Source: Alkaliphilus serpentinus
Lineage (GTDB): Bacteria > Bacillota > Clostridia > Peptostreptococcales > Natronincolaceae
Reading direction: 5' to 3'
Assembly: GCF_009017255.1 (NCBI RefSeq)
Contig: NZ_WBZB01000013.1
Coordinates: 1 to 64,000, forward strand
DNA: 64,000 bases
Shown: piece by piece, positions 16,201 to 25,094 of the stretch
Numbering within the stretch: position 1 is the stretch's first letter
Layout: every line of letters starts with the position of its first letter
Notes under the pieces: generated by a model
Told to the model about the DNA's origin: nothing
Seen by the model: the letters and a program-made list of their open reading frames with translations, nothing else
Databases searched by the model: none
Program-made: the position numbers and the translations under genes

Positions 16201-17638
16201 TTAATTCTGTTATTTTTGCAGGAATAGGAATCCCTGGATTTATTAAAGAAGAAAACTCCTCAATTACCTTACCTTCAGAGATTTTTACTCCACCTATTTC
16301 AGTGATTCTGTCAATTTTGTTGGAGAGTCCTGTGGTTTCGATATCAAATACCACAAAGGTGTCATCAAGACGATAATCATCTGAACCTTCAACAAGCTTA
16401 GCCAGATCATTGACTAAATAACCCTCAAGTCCATAGATGATTTTAATTCCATGCTTTTTTCCTGCCTCCATTGCCTCAGGAAAGGCTTGGACAATACCAT
16501 GATCGGTTATGGCAATTGCCTTATGGCCCCAGCTGGCAGCTCTTTTAATGAGGCTTGTGGTGTTGGATATACCATCCATAGCTGACATCTGTGTATGGAG
16601 GTGGAGCTCTACCCTCTTGTTCTCGCAGGTATCCTTTATTTCATCTTTTTGGAGCTTCATAATATCACTGGCCATGATGATGTACTCCCTTATAAACTTA
16701 TCAAATACTACATCACCCCTCAGCCTAATCCAATTACCCACCTTTAACTCTTCTATGATATCATCAATTTGATTTTTTCTTTCAAATATTTTTACTGTAA
16801 TGGAATTGGTATAGTCCGTCACCTGCAAAATAAATAAAGCCTTTCCGCTATTTAATTCCTTCCTTTCAAATGAGATGATTTCAACCTCCATGATTCCTTT
16901 AGCCAATTCTCCCTTGATTTCTGATAAAAGAGTTACCTCCCCTGTAAAGGTCTTTCCCATGATTGCACCTTTACTGGCTTTAGCCTCAGTTTTTTTCCAT
17001 TGCTTTTTATCCCTATTATCCGTGGAGGAGGGAGCTGGAGAAGAGGAAGGTGCAGAAGCAGCAACCTTAATTAACTCATCAGCTATTAGGCTGCTTTCCT
17101 TCTCCTTTTCCTCCTTATACTCTTCCATACAAAAACTGTTCCTTGTATCTATATCAATTTTACAGATTATATTCAATTTAAAATTATTTAAAAAGTAACC
17201 TTCGATAATTCGATTGATTTGTCTTTCAGCTGCCTTTTGGTATAAGACATCCTCCGCTATTTTAATAGTGAGGTTTTTATCATTAATTTGGTAGCTTATT
17301 TTGTCATAAAAACCCTTAACTGCGGGAATAGCCTTATAAATGAAGTAAAGGATATTTTTCCAATTTTCTTCAATTAGGACTTCAAGAGATTCATGAACAG
17401 AAAGGTACTCAGGAACAAGGATTACTTCCTTCAGCTGTAGATGACCCTTAATTCCCGCTAGGACTTGGTCTACCTGCTGCCATGAAATAATGGAATCAAT
17501 TTGAACCTGTAGTTCTAACTTTTTAGAGTTTTTATAAAATTTAACCTTATTCATTATATAATCATCAAGGCTCTCATCAACAGCATGTCCTAGGTATGAA
17601 CAAAAGCTTCTAAGAGTCATTGGTAAGTCTGTCATCAT
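13292..17638 (-). CDS. polC: DNA polymerase III alpha subunit, Gram-positive type PolC
   Basis: This is the replicative polymerase of low-GC Gram-positives, with built-in proofreading. The 1448 residues show, in order, an N-terminal domain, an Ala/Ser/Pro-rich linker (about 185-215), and an OB fold (about 230-330). A PHP part follows with HLHTQMSAMDG, interrupted by a DEDD exonuclease domain (DIETTG, VAHNASFDVGFIR, HHRAVDDAKA). The polymerase core contains a four-cysteine zinc site (CSYC and CPQC) and EPDIDLNF. The helix-hairpin-helix region near the C-terminus ends with LQGVGQNAARNI. The length is close to the family norm. GAGGTG precedes the paired ATGs. The usual neighbour proS is absent; a glycosyltransferase gene stands in that position. 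Confidence 0.98.
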   Translation of the reverse strand: MMTDLPMTLRSFCSYLGHAVDESLDDYIMNKVKFYKNSKKLELQVQIDSIISWQQVDQVLAGIKGHLQLKEVILVPEYLSVHESLEVLIEENWKNILYFIYKAIPAVKGFYDKISYQINDKNLTIKIAEDVLYQKAAERQINRIIEGYFLNNFKLNIICKIDIDTRNSFCMEEYKEEKEKESSLIADELIKVAASAPSSSPAPSSTDNRDKKQWKKTEAKASKGAIMGKTFTGEVTLLSEIKGELAKGIMEVEIISFERKELNSGKALFILQVTDYTNSITVKIFERKNQIDDIIEELKVGNWIRLRGDVVFDKFIREYIIMASDIMKLQKDEIKDTCENKRVELHLHTQMSAMDGISNTTSLIKRAASWGHKAIAITDHGIVQAFPEAMEAGKKHGIKIIYGLEGYLVNDLAKLVEGSDDYRLDDTFVVFDIETTGLSNKIDRITEIGGVKISEGKVIEEFSSLINPGIPIPAKITELTGITDEMVKNAPSIETVLPRFLEFIGEVPIVAHNASFDVGFIRENATKMGLQLKNPVIDTLKLARVLLKNLKRHKLDVIAKELDIKLDNHHRAVDDAKATAEIFIKFVAMIKGRNINTLGDINQKLSTQLDFTKLESYHVLIHVKNYTGLQNLYRLVSESHINYFYKKPRIPKSLLNKYREGLIIGSACEAGELFKAAVANPSADFVKEIASYYDFLEIQPVANNHFMIDKGILASIEDIRGINKRIVSIGEELGIPVVATGDVHFLDRRDEVFRRILMAGQGFSDSDDQAPLYLKTTNEMMEEFSYLGREKAEEVVITNTLRISEEIEELIPIPDGTFPPVIEGSDDELRRLCYSKAERIYGNPLPEIVQSRLDRELNSIISNGYAVMYIIAQKLVTKSLSDGYLVGSRGSVGSSFAATMSDITEVNPLPPHYICSYCKHSEFITDGSYGAGADLPDKTCPQCQNTLIKEGHDIPFEVFLGFEGDKEPDIDLNFAGEYQSEAHKYTEELFGRGKVYRAGTIGTIADKTAYGFVKKYLDEREIHASSAEINRLTLGCTGVKRTSGQHPGGVMIVPADRDIHEFTPIQYPANDSSSGVITTHFDYHSISGRLLKLDILGHDVPTIIKMLEDLTGVNAQLIPLDDKKTVSIFTSTEALGITAKELGLEVGTLGIPEFGTKFVRQMLMDTKPTTFAELVRISGLSHGTDVWLNNAQELVRGNIAELKDVISTRDDIMNYLIYRGLPKKASFKIMENVRKGKGLKPEDEELMKENNVPQWYIDSCNKIKYMFPKAHASAYVMMSFRIAYFKVYHPEAFYATYFTTKAEDFDADLIVKGKDAVINKIKALDDQEKEQDNKIMAKEKNLLTVLEVAMEMYLRGISLLPVDIYQSDADRFQIVDGKLLPPLKSLQGVGQNAARNIVEARKQGEFISLEDLRERTKVTKTVIEALVSHGCISDLPKTNQLTLFSLQG

Positions 17639-17653
17639 AAGTCTACACCTCTT

Positions 17654-18280
17654 CTAATTAAACCAATACTTTAAGATATCCTTATACATCTTCATTCTCC
17701 ACTTGGTACCTTCATAAAAGCCAAGCTTTTCCTCCTTGGTAACATGACTAATATTCTCTAGTAATACCCGTTGAACCTTTAGTTGTTTATCTTTAATCAG
17801 CCTTGACAAAGCCATTTCTAAGCTATAACCCTCTGTATCTAGCTGAAGAACATCCTGAATTAAGGAGGCCTTCATTGCCCTTTGTCCTGATAGATTTGGG
17901 GCAATTTTTTGAGCTAAATCAGTTATTAGTCTTCCACCTTTAAATATTCCTAAGGTCATATCCATATGATCATCTTCTAATGGCTCCAATAGGGCTGAAA
18001 TATGTTGATGTCTTAAGCCAATTAAATCTGCATCCAGCATGATTATATATTCACCACTACAGTAGCTTAATCCTACTTTAATAGCTTCAGCCTTGCCTTT
18101 ATTTTCTGGTAAATCAACCAGCTTTACCCGATAATTAGAAACTTCCTCAGCAGTATCATCTTGAGAACCATCATTGACTACAATCACTTCAATTATGAAA
18201 GGATGACCTTCAACAGCTTTAAGTACTGTTCCTATTCTATTTTCTTCGTTGTAGGCAGGTATAATAGCAGAAGCCCTCAT
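17654..18280 (-). CDS. Family 2 glycosyltransferase
   Basis: This 208-residue cytosolic GT-A glycosyltransferase has the family 2 start SAIIPAYNEENRIGTVLKAV, the VVNDGSQDDT motif and the metal-binding LDADL (DxD-type) motif. It contains no membrane segment, so it resembles short soluble members that act on small acceptors. It also resembles part of glucosyl-3-phosphoglycerate synthases, but the acceptor cannot be read from sequence. The start is set at ATG (18280), 6 bases after GAGGTG; a GTG three codons earlier overlaps that site. It lies between ispG and polC, where B. subtilis has proS. Confidence 0.85.
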   Translation of the reverse strand: MRASAIIPAYNEENRIGTVLKAVEGHPFIIEVIVVNDGSQDDTAEEVSNYRVKLVDLPENKGKAEAIKVGLSYCSGEYIIMLDADLIGLRHQHISALLEPLEDDHMDMTLGIFKGGRLITDLAQKIAPNLSGQRAMKASLIQDVLQLDTEGYSLEMALSRLIKDKQLKVQRVLLENISHVTKEEKLGFYEGTKWRMKMYKDILKYWFN

Positions 18281-18294
18281 TTTTTTCACCTCAT

Positions 18295-19341
18295 CTACAA
18301 TTCTTCAATTTCCTTAATTAACACTTCTAAAGCCTGATCCTCCGGGATTTTCTTTATGATTTGACCCTTCTTAAATAATAATACGGAATCCTTTCCGCCA
18401 GCTATACCAATATCGGCTTCTTTCGCTTCACCGGGACCATTAACAGCACAACCCATTATTGCCAGCTTAATAGGTTTTTTAATATTCCCTATTCTTTTCT
18501 CTGCTTCATTGGCTAACTTTATTAAATCCACCTGACATCTTCCACAGGTTGGGCAGGATATGATGGTTATTTCATTTTGAACAATCCCTAAGGATTTCAA
18601 GATCTGTCTGCCAACCTTAACCTCTTCTACAGGATCTCCAGTTAGGGAAACTCTAATGGTATCTCCTATACCCTTCAATAGAAGAGAGCCAATTCCTATG
18701 GCAGATTTTATCGTTCCACTCCAAATGGTTCCTGCCTCTGTTATACCAACATGCAATGGATAATTGGTTATTTCAGAAATGAGCTCATAGGCCTTTACTG
18801 TCATTACAACATCACTGGCCTTTAGAGAAATGACAATATCCTGGAAACCTAACTCTTCAAGGATTCTAACGTGTCCCATAGCACTTTCAACCATGGCTTC
18901 AGCCGTAGGGTGGTGGTATTTTTTAAGCAACTCCTTTTCTAGAGATCCAGCATTCACACCAATTCTGATTGGAATTTTCTTTTCTGAGGCTGCTTTAACA
19001 ACCTCCCTAACCCTTTCCTTACTGCCTATATTACCAGGATTTAATCTTAATCCATCAACTCCTTGATGAATGGCTTCAAGGGCTATTCTATAATCAAAAT
19101 GGATGTCAGCAACCAAAGGTATAGAGATTTTATCAATGATTTTATGAAGACTATAGGCTGACTCCATACTGGGTACAGCAACCCTAACAATATCACAGTT
19201 GGCTTCTTGAAGCCTTAAAATTTGGCTAATGGACTCTTCAATTTTAATGGGATCTGTTGTGGTCATGGATTGTACAGATATTGGATGCTGACCTCCAACA
19301 TATAGGTTGCCGCATTTTACTGGCCTTGTTTCTTTTCTCAT
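18295..19341 (-). CDS. ispG: 4-hydroxy-3-methylbut-2-enyl diphosphate synthase IspG
   Basis: IspG is the penultimate enzyme of the MEP isoprenoid pathway and uses a [4Fe-4S] cluster. The 348 residues match the short bacterial form. The barrel domain begins VGGQHPISVQSMTTTDP, and the C-terminal cluster domain has CPTCGRC and later CAVNGPGEA. It follows rseP by 42 bases and belongs to the envelope-precursor group with dxr and uppS, which it supplies with isoprenoid units. Confidence 0.97.
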   Translation of the reverse strand: MRKETRPVKCGNLYVGGQHPISVQSMTTTDPIKIEESISQILRLQEANCDIVRVAVPSMESAYSLHKIIDKISIPLVADIHFDYRIALEAIHQGVDGLRLNPGNIGSKERVREVVKAASEKKIPIRIGVNAGSLEKELLKKYHHPTAEAMVESAMGHVRILEELGFQDIVISLKASDVVMTVKAYELISEITNYPLHVGITEAGTIWSGTIKSAIGIGSLLLKGIGDTIRVSLTGDPVEEVKVGRQILKSLGIVQNEITIISCPTCGRCQVDLIKLANEAEKRIGNIKKPIKLAIMGCAVNGPGEAKEADIGIAGGKDSVLLFKKGQIIKKIPEDQALEVLIKEIEEL

Positions 19342-19383
19342 AGGATCACCCCAACCTAAGTATACATAATATTTTTATGTTAA

Positions 19384-20391
19384 CTAACCCTGAACCAATC
19401 TAAGGATATCCTGCCAAGTTACAAAGAGCATAAGCATAATCAATAACCCAAACCCTACCAGATGAATCATCCCTTCTTTCTCAGGGTCTACAGGCTTACC
19501 CCTTAGCAATTCAACGAATAAGAACATGATTCTACTTCCATCAAGGGCAGGTATTGGTAAAAGGTTCATAATTCCTAAGTTAATGCTTATTAAGCCAGCT
19601 AAGGAAACTACATCCTGCCAGCCTGATTTAGAGGCTTGACCCACTACAGCAATTATTCCCACCGGCCCCGTTAGCTGGTCGGCGTCAGCTTGTCGGGTTA
19701 TAAGCTGTCTAAGAAAACCAACGATTTGCTTCATAACTTCATAGGCGCTTAATACAGCTGTTTTAATAGATTGTCCTATGGATCTTTCTACTTTTGTTTC
19801 TATACCAATGGTGAATCTGTTTGTTTCTTCATTGAGTTTTGGAGTAACAGTTTTTTGAAATATTTCTTCTCCTCTTTTTATCTGAATTTCCAAAGGATCT
19901 CCATTGGATTCCATTATTCTTTCCACCAATTGATTCCATGTATAAATTTTTTCAGAATCTATTTGGGTTATAGTATCACCAGGCTGTAATCCAGCAGATT
20001 CTGCTGGTGAACCAATTACAACGTCTCCAACTGTGTTTGTGGCAGCACCAAGTGAAAAGAAAATGATTGTAAATAGAATAATGGCAAGTACAATATTCAT
20101 AAAGGAGCCTGCAAACAAAACAGCCATTCTCACAGGGATAGATTTTTTTGAAAAGCTTCTAGCATCTTCAGAGGCTTCATCCTCACCTTCCATTTTCACA
20201 TAACCACCAATAGGTAATGCCCTTAAGGAATATTCTGTTTCCTTCCCTTTATGATGAAATATCCTTGGACCCATTCCTATAGCAAATTCATGTACCTTAA
20301 TTCCAGTTGCCTTAGCTACGCAGAAATGTCCTAGTTCATGAAAAATTACCAGTACACCAAAAACAGCTAAAGCTACTATGATTGTTTGCAT
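19384..20391 (-). CDS. rseP: Site-2 protease RseP (RasP), M50 family
   Basis: This membrane metalloprotease of 335 residues cuts substrates such as anti-sigma factors within the membrane. The zinc motif HELGH is at residues 18-22 in the first membrane segment. A PDZ domain (about 115-200) includes GSPAESAGLQPGDTI. The second metal motif NLLPIPALDGSR lies in a later membrane segment, and a last segment follows near the C-terminus. The start is the ATG at 20391, one codon inside a GTG that would sit within the ribosome site. It lies directly after dxr, the order seen in B. subtilis (cdsA-dxr-rasP). Confidence 0.95.
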   Translation of the reverse strand: MQTIIVALAVFGVLVIFHELGHFCVAKATGIKVHEFAIGMGPRIFHHKGKETEYSLRALPIGGYVKMEGEDEASEDARSFSKKSIPVRMAVLFAGSFMNIVLAIILFTIIFFSLGAATNTVGDVVIGSPAESAGLQPGDTITQIDSEKIYTWNQLVERIMESNGDPLEIQIKRGEEIFQKTVTPKLNEETNRFTIGIETKVERSIGQSIKTAVLSAYEVMKQIVGFLRQLITRQADADQLTGPVGIIAVVGQASKSGWQDVVSLAGLISINLGIMNLLPIPALDGSRIMFLFVELLRGKPVDPEKEGMIHLVGFGLLIMLMLFVTWQDILRLVQG

Positions 20392-20403
20392 CACTCATCA
20401 CCC

Positions 20404-21549
20404 CTATATTTGAGATTTTACCCAGTTACGAACCCATTTATCAACTTCAAGTACATCTTCAATAGTTCTATAATCATAAGGCTTATGGACCATCATTGCT
20501 CCTTCGATATAACGAGGTATATCATAAAAGCCTATGCTCTCCTGTAAAAAGGCCTCCACCAGCACCTCATTGGCTCCATTAACAACACAGGGCATAGTTC
20601 CGCCTGCCTCAAGGGCTTTGTAGGCTAAAGATAAGCATGGAAATTTTTCTAGATCTGGCTGTTGAAAGGTTAATTGCCCCACCTCATGAAGCTTCAACTG
20701 TGGTATCCTACCCTCAATTCTATCGGGGTGGGTAAAGGCGTATTGAATTGGTAGCATCATATCTGGGACTCCCAGCTGTGCCATCACTGAATGATCTATA
20801 AACTCCACCATAGAATGTATGATACTTTGTGGGTGTACCAATACTTTTATATTATCCATATCCACATCAAATAACCACTTGGCCTCAATTACTTCTAAGC
20901 CTTTATTCATAAGAGTTGATGAGTCTATAGTAATTTTCTTGCCCATTTCCCAGTTGGGATGCTTTAATGCATCTTTGGGTTTTACATTCTTTAGATTTTC
21001 TTTACTCCAGTCTTTAAAGGGTCCACCAGAGGCTGTTAAAATGATTTTGGCAATCTCCTTCACATTTTCTCCTTTTAAGCATTGAAATATAGCAGAATGC
21101 TCGCTATCCACTGGTATAATATCTACACCATACCTTTTAGCTTCCTCCATAATGATCCTACCAGCCACTACTAAGGTTTCTTTATTGGCAAGGGCAATGG
21201 TTTTTCCTGCTCTAATGGCTGTAAGGGTGGGCTGTAAGCCAATACTACCAACAACAGAGTTTAATAGGATGTTGGCCTCCTCCATGGCAGACAACTCTAA
21301 GAGTCCCTCCATTCCAGATAAAACCTTAATATCTGTTTTGATTCTGTCCTTCAGCTCTTTGGCCTTAGAAGCATCATAGACAGCTACGGCCTTTGGCTTA
21401 TATTTGAGAATTTGTTTTTCTAACTCGTTGATACTAGTCATTACTGCTAAGCCAACAACTTCAAAGGATTCAGAATTGCTTTCCACCACTTTTAATGCCT
21501 GTTTTCCAATTGAACCTGTTGAACCCAAAATTACAACTCGTTTTTTCAT
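20404..21549 (-). CDS. dxr: 1-deoxy-D-xylulose-5-phosphate reductoisomerase
   Basis: Dxr catalyses the first committed step of the MEP pathway. The 381-residue protein begins MKKRVVILGSTGSIGKQAL (NADPH-binding). It contains VDSEHSAIFQCL, with the metal-binding Asp and Glu, and the HPNWEMGKKITIDSSTLMNKG region. The start was set at MKKRVV, which has AAGGTG 6 bases upstream; an in-frame ATG 39 bases further up has no ribosome site. A MITE-like element (21593-21756) lies in front of the gene and separates it from cdsA, so transcription must cross this insertion. Confidence 0.97.
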   Translation of the reverse strand: MKKRVVILGSTGSIGKQALKVVESNSESFEVVGLAVMTSINELEKQILKYKPKAVAVYDASKAKELKDRIKTDIKVLSGMEGLLELSAMEEANILLNSVVGSIGLQPTLTAIRAGKTIALANKETLVVAGRIIMEEAKRYGVDIIPVDSEHSAIFQCLKGENVKEIAKIILTASGGPFKDWSKENLKNVKPKDALKHPNWEMGKKITIDSSTLMNKGLEVIEAKWLFDVDMDNIKVLVHPQSIIHSMVEFIDHSVMAQLGVPDMMLPIQYAFTHPDRIEGRIPQLKLHEVGQLTFQQPDLEKFPCLSLAYKALEAGGTMPCVVNGANEVLVEAFLQESIGFYDIPRYIEGAMMVHKPYDYRTIEDVLEVDKWVRNWVKSQI

Positions 21550-21592
21550 ATAATCACCTTTTATATTCCTATAAATTCTTTTTAACAATGTA

Positions 21593-21756
21593 CAGACTGT
21601 TCAAAAGCTGTTAGAGTCTAGGCGCAAAGAAAGCCAGCGATTGCAGCGTATACACAATACGTAAGGCTGTAATATGGCTTGGTCTGTCTCTCAGGGGTTA
21701 ATGAAAATGCTGGGTTTCTGCAGCAACGAAGAATATGATAGTTTTTCAACAGTCTG
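21593..21756. mobile_element. MITE-like element between cdsA and dxr
   Basis: The element of about 164 bases has imperfect terminal inverted repeats. The left end is CAGACTGTTCAAAA and the reverse complement of the right end is CAGACTGTTGAAAA, 13 of 14 matching. It has no coding capacity. Inside lie further complementary parts (for example CGTAT/ATACG near 21648-21662) and GC-richer sequence than its surroundings. No clear target duplication is visible. CAGACTGTTGAAAA ends are familiar from small non-autonomous elements in Firmicutes. Beside it, at 21758-21776, an 8-bp stem (GCATAGCT/AGCCATGC with a wobble) follows the cdsA stop. Confidence 0.7.
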
Positions 21757-21788
21757 AGCATAGCTAAAAGCCATGCTTACTTTAATGT

Positions 21789-22568
21789 CTATTTTAAAAG
21801 CGTTATAGCGTAATAGACAAAGGGAGCCGTAAATAATATGCTATCAAAACGATCTAAAATTCCACCGTGACCAGGAATCAGATTCCCATAATCTTTAATA
21901 CCGATATGTCTCTTAATAATGGATGCTGTCAAATCTCCTAGCATGGAGAATATACTTCCAATTAGTCCGATGATTATAATAGCTAGTATATTTTCACCAA
22001 TTACAAGATATCCAAAAATCCCACAGGATAACATGCTACCCAATCCACCACCGATGGCTCCTTCAACGGTTTTCTTCGGGCTGATTGTTGGACAAAGCTT
22101 TCTTTTGCCAAAAAAGTTCCCAGCAAAGTATGCGAAGGTATCGGATGCCCAAGCTGTTATAAAGGCAAGCCATATATAAGCTTCTTTGTCACTATTGGAT
22201 ATTAAAATAATATGTCCTAAAAAAATCCCAACATAAATAATTCCATATAGGGTTACGGCACCATCAATGATATTATATTTGTTATTGATTAAAAGTATGA
22301 TACTAATCAATAGTGTAGTGGCTACTAGAAGGAATAGAATCCTTCCTTGGGTACCAGAGAAGTAAAAATCACTTAAGATGATTAAGGTAATAATATATCC
22401 TATCCACCTTATTGGATGAATATTTTTACTTTTAAAGGCTATATAAAACTCATGTATACCAATTAGTGATACAATTAAAAGCGATAAATATAATAGGTAG
22501 CCACCATACCAAACCACAGTTATCAAGATGGGTATACCTAGTACTCCACTAATTATCCTCTTTAGCAT
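21789..22568 (-). CDS. cdsA: Phosphatidate cytidylyltransferase
   Basis: This integral membrane enzyme of 259 residues makes CDP-diacylglycerol for phospholipid synthesis. It has about seven or eight hydrophobic segments. The family signature is present near the C-terminus: IKDYGNLIPGHGGILDRFDS, preceded by SPKKTVEGAIGG. GGGGAG precedes the ATG. It follows uppS by 12 bases, the conserved order. Confidence 0.96.
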   Translation of the reverse strand: MLKRIISGVLGIPILITVVWYGGYLLYLSLLIVSLIGIHEFYIAFKSKNIHPIRWIGYIITLIILSDFYFSGTQGRILFLLVATTLLISIILLINNKYNIIDGAVTLYGIIYVGIFLGHIILISNSDKEAYIWLAFITAWASDTFAYFAGNFFGKRKLCPTISPKKTVEGAIGGGLGSMLSCGIFGYLVIGENILAIIIIGLIGSIFSMLGDLTASIIKRHIGIKDYGNLIPGHGGILDRFDSILFTAPFVYYAITLLK

Positions 22569-22580
22569 TTGTTCTCCCCC

Positions 22581-23333
22581 TTAAACTTTGCCAAACCGTC
22601 TTTCTCTTTTTTGAAAATCTGATATGGCCATCAGTAAATCTTCTCCTCTAAAGTCTGGCCATAAAATATCTGTAAACCAAAGTTCCGTATAGGCAGATTG
22701 CCATATAAGAAAATTGCTAAATCGGTATTCTCCGCTGGTTCTTATCAAAAGGTCAGGATCTGGCATATTGGCAGTTTCAAGGTAGCTACTAAAAACTTCT
22801 TGATTTATATCCTCTATACTAATCTTATCCTCTTTTATGTCCTTAGCAATCCTTTTAATTCCCCTTACAATTTCATCTCTACCGCCATAATTCAAGGCTA
22901 TATTTACCCAAAGACCTGTATTGTTTTTTGTAAGCTCCTTTGCTCTAAGAACCTCTTTTCTTGCAAATTCTGGCAGACCATCAATATCTCCAATTGTGTT
23001 GATCTTAATGTTATTTGAATGGAGCTCCTCTCCCTCTTTTCTAAGGTATTCAACCAATAGCTCCATAAGGGCAGAAACTTCATCATTGGGTCTATTCCAA
23101 TTCTCTGTAGAAAAGGCATAAAGGGTTAGATAGGCTATTTTCGTATTTGATGCAGTCTTGATGATATCTCTAAGGGCTTCAACACCGGCCTTATGCCCCA
23201 GGGTTCTTGGCAAAAATCTCTTTTTAGCCCACCTTCCGTTACCATCCATAATAATGGCTATATGTTGGGGTAATTTTTCATTATCAAGGATTATTTCCTG
23301 TAATGATGAAGGACTGCTTTTGAAGAATTTCAT
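22581..23333 (-). CDS. uppS: Undecaprenyl diphosphate synthase (cis-prenyltransferase)
   Basis: UppS makes the C55 lipid carrier for wall polymers. The 250-residue protein carries IAIIMDGNGRWAKKR, with the catalytic Asp30, then YAFSTENWNRP and PDPDLLIRTSGEYR...SNFLIWQSAYTELWF. These are the substrate-binding blocks of the family. GAGGTG precedes the ATG. It lies between the small PASTA gene and cdsA. Confidence 0.97.
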   Translation of the reverse strand: MKFFKSSPSSLQEIILDNEKLPQHIAIIMDGNGRWAKKRFLPRTLGHKAGVEALRDIIKTASNTKIAYLTLYAFSTENWNRPNDEVSALMELLVEYLRKEGEELHSNNIKINTIGDIDGLPEFARKEVLRAKELTKNNTGLWVNIALNYGGRDEIVRGIKRIAKDIKEDKISIEDINQEVFSSYLETANMPDPDLLIRTSGEYRFSNFLIWQSAYTELWFTDILWPDFRGEDLLMAISDFQKRERRFGKV

Positions 23334-23378
23334 TAGTCTTATTCACCTCTATCAATTTTAAACCCCCAAGAAGGGGGC

Positions 23379-23567
23379 TTAAAAAAAGGATATTATTAAT
23401 TCCATCTCATTTTTTGATACAAGCCTTTGCCTGATTATTCTACTATCATTGGATTTAGTGGTATTTTTTCCATAGCTCTCTTTAATTATAACTTCATAAC
23501 CAAGAATATTTAGTGCATTAATAGCTTCCTCTGTTTTAAATCCAAGGATATCAACTATTGGCTTCAA
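23379..23567 (-). CDS. Single-domain PASTA-like small protein
   Basis: This 62-residue protein consists of what looks like one complete PASTA unit: VDILGFKTEEAINALNILGY, then EVIIKES, then RIIRQRLVSKNEMELIIS. PASTA domains normally occur in tandem outside the membrane on serine/threonine kinases or penicillin-binding proteins and bind muropeptides. Here there is no signal peptide, membrane segment or partner domain, so it should be cytosolic. It starts at TTG with GGAGG 8 bases upstream, immediately after frr and 45 bases before uppS. I infer a link to wall or lipid-carrier synthesis from position only. Confidence 0.75.
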   Translation of the reverse strand: MKPIVDILGFKTEEAINALNILGYEVIIKESYGKNTTKSNDSRIIRQRLVSKNEMELIISFF

Positions 23568-23570
23568 TAA

Positions 23571-24128
23571 TTAAACCTCCATAATCTCTACTTCTTTTTT
23601 AGCTAATAGGTCATCGATTTGCTGAATGAATTTATCTGTCAATTTTTGAACTTCATCCTGAGCCTTTTTTAAATCATCTTCAGTTAATTCTCCATCCTTG
23701 TGAAGTTTCTTAAGGCTATCATTGGCATCTCTACGTTCATTTCTTATGGTAATCTTACCCTCTTCTGCTGTTTTTTTTGCAAGTTTAGATAAATCCCTTC
23801 TTCTTTCCTCTGTAAGCATGGGAATATTCAGTCGAATAATCTTTCCATCATTGGATGGATTGATGCCCAAATCTGAGGTCATGATGGCCTTCTCGATAAG
23901 TTGCATAGCTGATTTATCATAGGGTTGAACAATAATCATTCTTGGTTCAGGTGCAGAAACTGATGCAATTTGTTTCAAAGGAGTAGTGGTACCGTAATAG
24001 TCTACAGTTATTTTATCTAGCATAGCTGGATTAGCCCTTCCGGCCCTAATACTATTGAGGTCGTCTTTAATAACATTAATAGTTTTCTGCATTTTTTCTT
24101 CAAGTTCCATATGAACTTCTAAATACAT
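23571..24128 (-). CDS. frr: Ribosome recycling factor
   Basis: RRF splits post-termination ribosomes together with EF-G. The 185-residue length and blocks such as TINVIKDDLNSIRAGRANPAMLDKI, APEPRMIIVQPYDKSAM and IRLNIPMLTEERRRDLSK are diagnostic. The two-domain L-shaped fold is expected. AAGGAGGAG lies upstream of the ATG. It follows pyrH by 15 bases, the universal pyrH-frr order. Confidence 0.97.
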   Translation of the reverse strand: MYLEVHMELEEKMQKTINVIKDDLNSIRAGRANPAMLDKITVDYYGTTTPLKQIASVSAPEPRMIIVQPYDKSAMQLIEKAIMTSDLGINPSNDGKIIRLNIPMLTEERRRDLSKLAKKTAEEGKITIRNERRDANDSLKKLHKDGELTEDDLKKAQDEVQKLTDKFIQQIDDLLAKKEVEIMEV

Positions 24129-24143
24129 ATAATCTCCTCCTTT

Positions 24144-24869
<726 letters not shown>

Positions 24870-25061
24870 CTATATATTTCTACAGCTATATAAAAAATCC
24901 TCTTTATGTTTAATCTATTTAATAGAATATAATTCAACTTAAATCTACACTACGATATATTTTGCTTCCTGAGATCCTACACTGTTTTCTAAATTTCTCT
25001 GTTTTAAAGTATAGAGAAAGTGCCTTCATAAATAAAGTATTTCTTTATCACATTTTATTAT

Positions 25062-25090
25062 AAAGGAGAACACAAGTAGTGTTCTCCTTT
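25062..25090 (-). terminator. Hairpin after tsf, likely terminator
   Basis: A perfect 12-bp stem (AAAGGAGAACAC/GTGTTCTCCTTT, loop AAGTA) starts 4 bases after the tsf stop. On the minus strand the arm ends in TTT followed by ATAATAAAA, so the T run is short. Partial termination between rpsB-tsf and pyrH is the likely role. Confidence 0.65.
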
Positions 25091-25094
25091 GCTT

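Noticed and set aside
22904-23119. 71-codon minus-strand frame inside uppS
   Set aside because: It is a second frame of uppS with no ribosome site and no family pattern.
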